Below are positions 58,055-64,000 of a DNA stretch of 64,000 nt, in pieces. The DNA is taken from assembly GCF_001426565.1 (NCBI RefSeq), contig NZ_LMFA01000003.1:1-64000 (forward strand), written 5' to 3'. Under the pieces are notes generated by a model. That model did not search any database. It was given only the letters and a program-made list of their open reading frames with translations, and was not told the origin of the DNA. This DNA comes from Rhizobium sp. Root482. Its GTDB lineage: Bacteria > Pseudomonadota > Alphaproteobacteria > Rhizobiales > Rhizobiaceae. The translations under genes were made by a program, and so were the position numbers. How positions within the stretch are numbered: position 1 is the first letter of the stretch; the number at the start of each line of letters is the position of its first letter.

Positions 58055-59584
58055 TCAGGCGAAGGATTTCGCGAAGGTGTCGATGGCAGCCTTAAGCTTG
58101 CCCTTGACGTCGTCGCTGATGGCCTTGTCCTTGCGGATCGTATCGAGAATGTCCTTGCCCTCGGAGCGCATGTAGGACAGGAGGCCCTGCTCGAAAGCGC
58201 CGACCTTGTTGACGGCGATCTTGTCGAGGTAGCCGTTGACGCCGGCGAAGATCACAGCGACCTGTTCTTCCGTCTTCAGCGGCGAGAACTGCGGCTGCTT
58301 CAGGAGTTCGGTCAGGCGGGCGCCGCGGTTCAACAGGCGCTGCGTCGCGGCATCGAGGTCCGAGCCGAACTGGGCAAAGGCGGCCATTTCGCGATACTGG
58401 GCAAGCTCGCCCTTGATCGAGCCGGCAACCTGCTTCATCGCCTTGATCTGCGCGGCCGAGCCGACGCGCGATACCGACAGGCCGACGTTCACCGCCGGGC
58501 GGATGCCCTGGTAGAACAGGTCGGTTTCGAGGAAGATCTGGCCATCGGTGATCGAGATCACGTTGGTCGGGATAAACGCCGAAACGTCGTTGCCCTGCGT
58601 TTCGATGACCGGCAGGGCCGTCAGCGAACCGGCGCCATTGTCGTCGGAAAGCTTGGCGGCGCGCTCGAGAAGGCGCGAATGCAGGTAGAAGACGTCGCCC
58701 GGATAGGCTTCGCGGCCCGGCGGGCGGCGCAGAAGCAGCGACATCTGGCGATAGGACACGGCCTGCTTGGACAGATCGTCATAGCCGATCAGCGCGTGCA
58801 TGCCGTTGTCGCGGAAATATTCGCCCATGGCGCAGCCGGCGAACGGCGCGAGATACTGCATCGGAGCCGGATCGGAGGCGGTCGCGGCAACGATGATCGA
58901 ATATTTCAGTGCGCCGCGCTCTTCGAGCACCTTGACGAACTGGGCAACCGTCGAACGCTTCTGGCCGATCGCGACATAGACGCAATAGAGCTTTTCGGCA
59001 TCCGGGCCATTGTCGTGAATGGCCTTCTGGTTGAGGATCGTGTCGAGGATGATGGCGGTCTTGCCGGTCTGGCGGTCGCCGATGACCAGCTCGCGCTGGC
59101 CGCGGCCGACCGGGATCAGCGCATCGATGGCCTTCAGGCCGGTCGACATCGGCTCATGCACCGACTTGCGCGGGATGATGCCCGGCGCCTTCACGTCGAC
59201 GCGCGAACGGCGGGTCGCATTGATCGGACCCTTGCCGTCGATCGGATTGCCGAGCGCGTCGACGACGCGGCCGAGCAGTTCCGGACCAACCGGAACGTCA
59301 ACGATGGCGCCGGTCCGCTTGACGGTGTCGCCTTCCTTGATCTCGCGGTCGGCACCGAAGATGACGACGCCGACATTGTCGGCTTCGAGGTTCAGCGCCA
59401 TGCCGCGAATTCCACCGGGGAATTCGACCATCTCGCCGGCCTGGACATTGTCCAGACCGTAGACGCGGGCAATACCGTCACCGACGGAGAGCACCTGACC
59501 GACTTCGGAGACGACTGCCTCCTGGCCGAAATTTTTGATCTGATCTTTGAGAATTGCGGAAATTTCCGCGGCGCGGATATCCAT
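58055..59584 (-). CDS. atpA: F1 ATP synthase alpha subunit
   Basis: A 509-residue non-catalytic nucleotide-binding subunit with Walker A GDRQTGKT (about 170-177), the alpha/beta signature in the [29 protein letters not shown] region (about 285-315), and the C-terminal helical domain. It overlaps the atpH stop codon by one base (TGATG), giving translational coupling. Confidence 0.97.
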   Translation of the reverse strand: MDIRAAEISAILKDQIKNFGQEAVVSEVGQVLSVGDGIARVYGLDNVQAGEMVEFPGGIRGMALNLEADNVGVVIFGADREIKEGDTVKRTGAIVDVPVGPELLGRVVDALGNPIDGKGPINATRRSRVDVKAPGIIPRKSVHEPMSTGLKAIDALIPVGRGQRELVIGDRQTGKTAIILDTILNQKAIHDNGPDAEKLYCVYVAIGQKRSTVAQFVKVLEERGALKYSIIVAATASDPAPMQYLAPFAGCAMGEYFRDNGMHALIGYDDLSKQAVSYRQMSLLLRRPPGREAYPGDVFYLHSRLLERAAKLSDDNGAGSLTALPVIETQGNDVSAFIPTNVISITDGQIFLETDLFYQGIRPAVNVGLSVSRVGSAAQIKAMKQVAGSIKGELAQYREMAAFAQFGSDLDAATQRLLNRGARLTELLKQPQFSPLKTEEQVAVIFAGVNGYLDKIAVNKVGAFEQGLLSYMRSEGKDILDTIRKDKAISDDVKGKLKAAIDTFAKSFA

Positions 59585-60150
59585 CAGCCGACCTCTTTCA
59601 GTGCAAGCTTAAGGCTCGAAAGCTTTGTGCGAAGGGAAGTGTCAATCTGGCGGGACCCGACCTTGACGATCAGACCACCGAGAAGAGAGGGTTCAACCGT
59701 GACGTTGAGCGTCACGTCTTTGCCGGTGACGCTCTTCAGCGCCGCCTTCAATTCGATTTGCTGCGCTTCCGTGAGCGCATGGGCAGAGGCCACCTCGGCG
59801 GAAACCTCGCCCCGATGACGGGCGGCGGTTTCGCGATAGGACCTGACGATGCCGGGCACCGCGAAGAGACGGCGATTGCGGGCAACGACCTTCAGGAAAT
59901 TGCCCGTGAGACCGGTAATGCCGGCGCGCGCGATGATCGCGGAAATGGCCTTGAACTGGTCGTCGGCGGAAAAGACCGGGCTGACGATGAGGCGCTTCAG
60001 ATCGGCGCTTTCGTCGATCATGCGCTGGAAACTGTCGAGATCGGCACCGACGCTATCGACGGCTCCCGCTTCGAGCGCGAGATCGAAAAGCGAAGACGCG
60101 TATCTTTCTGCAACACCGGAAATAAGCTGGGATGTGTCTGCCACGGGCAC
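59584..60150 (-). CDS. atpH: F1 ATP synthase delta subunit
   Basis: A 188-residue stator-linking subunit (OSCP-type). The N-terminal helical domain starts [21 protein letters not shown], and the C-terminal segment has [33 protein letters not shown], the OSCP signature. It is the first gene of the operon. The F0 genes (atpIBEF) are not in this window, the split arrangement usual in Alphaproteobacteria. The promoter should lie in 60151-60410. Confidence 0.96.
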   Translation of the reverse strand: MPVADTSQLISGVAERYASSLFDLALEAGAVDSVGADLDSFQRMIDESADLKRLIVSPVFSADDQFKAISAIIARAGITGLTGNFLKVVARNRRLFAVPGIVRSYRETAARHRGEVSAEVASAHALTEAQQIELKAALKSVTGKDVTLNVTVEPSLLGGLIVKVGSRQIDTSLRTKLSSLKLALKEVG

Positions 60151-60410
60151 AAGCTTCTCTTATTTTAATTCAAGAGCGATGTCTGCGGAGAACCGTAAAC
60201 CCAACATCTTGAATTTGCTGCGATATTTAAGGGCTATTCAGACCAGGCGGCCTGTTTCCCTCACAAGTCGCGGTTCGTCTAGCATAGGATATCTGGACTC
60301 GCAACACGCCAACCGCATGAATGCGCCATAAGACCGCATGGTTTGACCGAATTTTGCCAAAAATGGGGTATCAACTAAGGGTGCGAGCCCTTGACCTGCG
60401 GCGATCGGGC

Positions 60411-60797
60411 TCAGACAAATCCGAAGACATAGGCCAGCGGCAGGCCCGCAAGCACGATCTGGACCAGGAGATAGGCCCAGTTGACGAGCGTATTTCCGCC
60501 ATCCGACAACATCGACAGGATGCGCCCGAAGGCGGCGAGCGCAAAGGCGGCCCCAAGCGCCAGATAGACCATCGGCTGGGCAAGCAACACCGCCGCAAGG
60601 CCAAGCCCGAGAGGAAAGCCGCCCATGACGGAGCGCGCCTCCGCATAGCCGCCGCGCCGGCCTTCACGCAGATCGAGCCCCAGCGCCCGAAAGGCGAGAC
60701 CGGGCGCGAACAGGAAAACAATCCCGATCGCCGCCGTCGCCACGGCCGCGCAGAACGCCAGGAATTCCCCTGTTTCGGTCGGAATATAGAATTCCAT
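60411..60797 (-). CDS. DUF4345-like four-helix membrane protein
   Basis: A 128-residue inner-membrane protein with four predicted helices (about 12-35, 55-72, 77-95, 107-127). The family recognised tentatively is DUF4345 (PGLAFRALGLDLREGRRGGYAEARSVMGGFPLGLG resembles its conserved loop). AGGAGG before the ATG fixes the start; a longer frame from 60866 is not supported. Function unknown. It lies between priA and atpH on the same strand but with wide gaps, so probably a separate transcript. Confidence 0.7.
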   Translation of the reverse strand: MEFYIPTETGEFLAFCAAVATAAIGIVFLFAPGLAFRALGLDLREGRRGGYAEARSVMGGFPLGLGLAAVLLAQPMVYLALGAAFALAAFGRILSMLSDGGNTLVNWAYLLVQIVLAGLPLAYVFGFV

Positions 60798-60940
60798 GGC
60801 ACGCCCTCCTTCAGCCTGATTTCCCTGATCTAACCCAACTACGGATGAAAGGGAATCGACAGGCAAGCGGAATTTGGTACCGCCTCACACGCCATTCGAG
60901 CGCTTGAGGACTAACAATTGCGTCGTCACCCACCCTCCTC

Positions 60941-61088
60941 CGTCATCCCTGTGCGTGTCACAGGGATCCAGCCACCGCGCGTCTGCGCGGTGAAAGGACC
61001 TTTGGTATCCGATGGTGGCAAGTCTTCAACGCCGCGGACGCGGCGTTGCTGGATCCCCGGAACTCGCTGCGCTCGCACGAGGATGACG
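60941..61088. repeat. 148-bp imperfect palindromic intergenic repeat
   Basis: The ends are CGTCATCC (60941-60948) and GGATGACG (61081-61088). Nested inside are GGATCCAGC (60964-60972) and GCTGGATCC (61048-61056). Smaller hairpins occur within, such as CCTGTG/CACAGG and CGCCGC/GCGGCG. This GTCATCC...GGATCCAGC type of element is common between genes in Rhizobiales and is different in sequence from the RIME-like units elsewhere in this window. The 328-bp gap 60798-61125 contains nothing else I can define. Confidence 0.75.
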
Positions 61089-61125
61089 GGCGATTTGCCG
61101 GCAACAAGAGGAGGTCGCGTCCCTC

Positions 61126-63327
61126 TCACAGAAAACTCTGCGGATCGATATCAAGCTGCACGTTCACCGACCCGCGCGGCTTCGGGCCGCTCGCCAGCAT
61201 CGTCTTCACAAAGCCCTGCATGTCGGCATTGCGGCGGCCGTGGACGAGAAGGCGGAAGCGGTGGCGGCCGCGGATCAGCGCCAGCGGCGCCTCGGCCGGG
61301 CCGAGAATGCTGATGCCGGTGACCTTCGGCGCCGCCTGCCGCAGGCCGCGCGCATGGGTTTCCGCGTCGGCGCGGGTTTCGGCCGAGACGATGATCGAGG
61401 CAAGCCGGCCGAAGGGCGGCAGCAGCGCCTTTTCGCGCTCGCCGATCTCGCGCTCGTAGAAAGCCTGCTGGTCGCCGGAGACGATGGCCTGCATCACCGG
61501 ATGCTGCGGCTGGTAGGTCTGCAGCAGCCCCAGGCTCTTCAACCCGGTGCGCCCGGCCCGCCCGGTTACCTGGCTGAGCAGCTGGAAGGTGCGCTCGGCG
61601 GCACGCGGATCGCCATTGGCAAGGCCGATATCGGCATCGACGATGCCGACCAGCGTCATCATCGGAAAATTATGACCCTTCGCCACCAATTGCGTGCCGA
61701 CGACGATATCGGCTTCACCCCTGGCAATGGCCTCCAGCTCCAGCCTGAGCCGCTTGACGCCCATCAGGTCGGAGGACAAGACGATGGTGCGTGCATCGGG
61801 AAAATGCCGGTCGACCTCCTCGGCGATGCGCTCGACGCCCGGCCCACAGGCGACGAGGTGATCGAAGGTGCCGCATTCCGGGCAGGCTTCCGGCGTCTTC
61901 TCGGCATAGCCGCAGTGATGGCACTGGATCTGGCCTCGGAATCGGTGCTCGACCAGCCAGCTGGAGCAGTCCGGGCACTGGAAGCGATGGCCGCAGACCC
62001 GGCAGAGCGTCAGCGGCGCATAGCCGCGCCGGTTGAGAAAGAGCAGCGCCTGTTCGCCGCGCCCCACCGTCTTGCCGATCTGGTTCAACAGCACCGGCGA
62101 CAGGAAGCCGCCTCGTTCCGGCGGATGGCGGCGCATATCGACCACGCCCAGCGTCGGAAGCGCGGCATCGCCAAACCGCGTCGGCAGGTGGATCGGCTTG
62201 TAGCGGCCGAGATCGCCGTTTACTCGGCTTTCGACCGAGGGCGTCGCCGAAACGAGCACGATCGGGAAGTCACCGATCCGGGCGCGCACCACCGCCATGT
62301 CGCGCGCATTGTAGAAGACCCGGTCCTCCTGCTTGTAGGCCGGGTCATGTTCCTCATCGACGACGATCAGGCCGAGATCCTCGAACGGCAGGAACAGCGC
62401 CGAGCGGGCGCCGGCCACCACCCGCACGCCGCCTTCCGTCACCTGCCGCCAGACCTTTTCACGGGTTCTCGGCGCAAGGTCGGAATGCCATTCGGCGGGC
62501 TTGGTGCCGAACCGGTCCTGGAAACGCTCCATGAAACTTGCCGTGAGGGCGATTTCCGGCAGGAGGATGAGCACCTGCCTGCCCGCCTTCAGCGTGGCGG
62601 CGATCGCCTCGAAATAAACCTCGGTCTTGCCCGAACCAGTAATCCCGTCGATCAGCGAGACGGAAAACCCGCCGTTCTCGACGCTTTCGAGGAGATCGCT
62701 GGCCGCCTGTTTCTGCGGCCCTTCCAGCCGGTGCCGGGCAAAATCCGGATCGGGCGGCGCCACCACCGGCGGCGGCGCCATGAACACCGTCTCGAACACA
62801 CCCTGCTGCGTCAGCCCGTCGATGACGCTGGACGAGGTACCGGCCGCATGCGCAAGACCGGAGCGCGTCCAGGCAAACCCATTGTCGGCCGCCGCGATCA
62901 CCCGCTCGCGCGCCGAGGTCAGCCGTTCGGGGCGGGCCTCGGTCAGCCGCAGCGCCTCCACCATCGGCTCGGGATCGAAGGCGGCCGGCGCGCGCAGCGC
63001 CATGCGGGCAACGAGGCCGGGCGGCGAGACCGTATAGGCCGCCACCCAATCCAGAAAGGCGCGCATATCGCTCGCCAGCGGCGGGCAATCGAAGACACGG
63101 GTGATCTCCTTCAGCTTTTTCGGATCGACGCCGTGGTCCTCGCCGTCCCAGACGACGCCCACGACCTGGCGCGGCCCGAGCGGCACCTGAACGATCGAGC
63201 CGGGCTCGACCGCCATGCCCTCCGGCACCGCATAGGAATAGGCTTTCGGGGCAGGCATGGGCACCAGAACGGGCACCACCCGGCGGGCGGGCGGGCCGCC
63301 AAACAAATCGCTCGAATCTTCAGTCAT
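61126..63327 (-). CDS. priA: primosomal replication restart helicase PriA
   Basis: A 733-residue 3'-5' helicase that reloads replisomes at stalled forks. The N-terminal DNA-binding domain (about 15-110) has VPVLVPMPAPKAYSYAVPEG. Helicase motif I is GITGSGKTEVY (about 225-235), motif II is VDEEHDPAYKQ (about 320), and the zinc-binding region has CRVCGHRFQCPDCSSW and CHHCG...CPECG (about 440-490). The C-terminal motifs include GTQLVAKGHNFP and VTGRAGR. It precedes the atp operon in the transcription direction, as in many Rhizobiaceae. Confidence 0.96.
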   Translation of the reverse strand: MTEDSSDLFGGPPARRVVPVLVPMPAPKAYSYAVPEGMAVEPGSIVQVPLGPRQVVGVVWDGEDHGVDPKKLKEITRVFDCPPLASDMRAFLDWVAAYTVSPPGLVARMALRAPAAFDPEPMVEALRLTEARPERLTSARERVIAAADNGFAWTRSGLAHAAGTSSSVIDGLTQQGVFETVFMAPPPVVAPPDPDFARHRLEGPQKQAASDLLESVENGGFSVSLIDGITGSGKTEVYFEAIAATLKAGRQVLILLPEIALTASFMERFQDRFGTKPAEWHSDLAPRTREKVWRQVTEGGVRVVAGARSALFLPFEDLGLIVVDEEHDPAYKQEDRVFYNARDMAVVRARIGDFPIVLVSATPSVESRVNGDLGRYKPIHLPTRFGDAALPTLGVVDMRRHPPERGGFLSPVLLNQIGKTVGRGEQALLFLNRRGYAPLTLCRVCGHRFQCPDCSSWLVEHRFRGQIQCHHCGYAEKTPEACPECGTFDHLVACGPGVERIAEEVDRHFPDARTIVLSSDLMGVKRLRLELEAIARGEADIVVGTQLVAKGHNFPMMTLVGIVDADIGLANGDPRAAERTFQLLSQVTGRAGRTGLKSLGLLQTYQPQHPVMQAIVSGDQQAFYEREIGEREKALLPPFGRLASIIVSAETRADAETHARGLRQAAPKVTGISILGPAEAPLALIRGRHRFRLLVHGRRNADMQGFVKTMLASGPKPRGSVNVQLDIDPQSFL

Positions 63328-63423
63328 CGGCCGTGACCTTGCCTTCGCTTTGCTTTAAAGAAAACCCCGAAACAACAAAGCGGCCGCGCGTTCCCCACCC
63401 CGCGCGGTGAAAGGGAGAGTTCC

Positions 63424-64000
63424 ATGAAGTTTTTTGTCGATACGGCCGATGTGAATGAAATTCGCGAATTGAACGATCTTGGTTTCGTCGACGGCGTGAC
63501 GACCAATCCCTCGCTGATCCTGAAGTCCGGCCGCAACATCCTCGAAGTCACCAAGGAAATCTGCGACATCGTCGAAGGGCCGGTCTCGTCGGAAGTCACC
63601 GCCACCGAATATGACGCGATCATGAAGGAAGCGGCGGTCATCGCCAAGATCGCCGACAATATCTGCATCAAGCTGCCCTTGACGCTCGATGGCCTGAAAG
63701 CCTGCAAGAACCTGTCCTCGGACGGTCACCTCACCAATGTGACGCTCTGCTTCTCGGCCAACCAGGCGCTGCTCGCCGCCCGGGCCGGCGCTACCTTCAT
63801 CTCGCCCTTCATCGGCCGCCTCGACGATATCGGGCTTGACGGCATGGACCTGATCCAGGAAATCCGCCAGATCTACGACAATTACGGCTTCGAGACCGAA
63901 ATCCTCGCGGCTTCCGCCCGCACGGTCAACCACATCAAGGCGGCAGCCCTGATCGGCGCCGACGTTGTCACCGCTCCGCCGGCGACCCTCAAAGCCCTCG
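63424..64000 (+). CDS. tal: transaldolase / fructose-6-phosphate aldolase-like protein (partial, runs off the end)
   Basis: The first 192 codons of a small transaldolase-family (FSA/TalC type, normally about 215-220 residues) TIM-barrel enzyme. It begins [20 protein letters not shown], followed by [32 protein letters not shown] with the Schiff-base lysine (about 83), [34 protein letters not shown], and ILAASART. It interconverts sugar phosphates of the pentose phosphate pathway or makes fructose-6-phosphate; which one is not decided by sequence. GGGAGAG precedes the ATG. It is truncated by the window edge, not broken, and divergent from priA. Confidence 0.93.
   Translation, partial: MKFFVDTADVNEIRELNDLGFVDGVTTNPSLILKSGRNILEVTKEICDIVEGPVSSEVTATEYDAIMKEAAVIAKIADNICIKLPLTLDGLKACKNLSSDGHLTNVTLCFSANQALLAARAGATFISPFIGRLDDIGLDGMDLIQEIRQIYDNYGFETEILAASARTVNHIKAAALIGADVVTAPPATLKAL

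Overview
The window is chromosomal DNA from an alphaproteobacterium of the order Rhizobiales, most likely family Rhizobiaceae (Rhizobium/Pararhizobium/Shinella/Agrobacterium type). This rests on high GC with strong third-position bias, a glpR/glpD/glpSTPQUV glycerol locus, an atpHAGDC operon next to priA, an Irr-type box in front of hemA, RIME-like intergenic palindromes, and protein families such as UPF0303 and DUF6030. The species is not identifiable by eye. No prophage, insertion sequence, plasmid origin or CRISPR array was seen.

Layout. 1-450: non-coding, ending in a hairpin behind metH. 451-6964 (minus): metH with a perfect 20-bp operator-like palindrome upstream, then a compact fructokinase / UPF0303 / AGE-epimerase operon that looks like a mannose-to-fructose-6-phosphate route. 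7197-7273: tRNA-Arg(CCT). 7377-10806: a hexapeptide acyltransferase, a PLP enzyme of Cys/Met metabolism, two small proteins and a META-domain protein. 10954-13521: dxr and convergent hemA, with an Irr-type box. 13633-17450 (minus): a coxSLM cluster of the form II molybdenum hydroxylase type. 17860-26089: glycine-zipper lipoprotein, then tamA-tamB, with a large internal duplication in TamB. 26127-28877: arginase and ornithine aminotransferase with a divergent Lrp regulator. 29157-34042: cheW, a K+-channel-like protein with a zinc ribbon, small membrane proteins, DUF6030 and an exopolysaccharide-type sugar transferase. 34212-42798 (minus): the glycerol locus. 42953-43723: a short-chain dehydrogenase. 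43760-51396: LysR regulator plus NAD-dependent formate dehydrogenase fdsGBA-fdhD-fdsD, interrupted twice by palindromic repeats. 51412-53068: Lrp regulator and L-lysine 6-dehydrogenase. 53410-54837: mannose-1-phosphate guanylyltransferase. 55066-60150 (minus): F1 ATP synthase. 60411-63327: DUF4345 protein and priA. 63424-end: the start of a transaldolase-like gene.

How it fits together. The window is mainly housekeeping and catabolic DNA: glycerol uptake and oxidation, arginine/ornithine and lysine breakdown, formate oxidation to NADH and CO2, mannose/fructose entry, heme and isoprenoid precursors, ATP synthesis and envelope biogenesis. Each catabolic module has its own adjacent regulator (DeoR, LysR, or one of two Lrp/AsnC proteins), and for several an inverted-repeat operator can be proposed.

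I found no clear novel defence or mobile system. The observations most worth checking are the complementary motif losses in the GlpS/GlpT ATPases (one canonical and one degenerate site), the ~513-residue tandem duplication in TamB, the zinc-ribbon ion channel, the mannose/fructose cassette with a UPF0303 protein, and the repeat-interrupted formate dehydrogenase operon.
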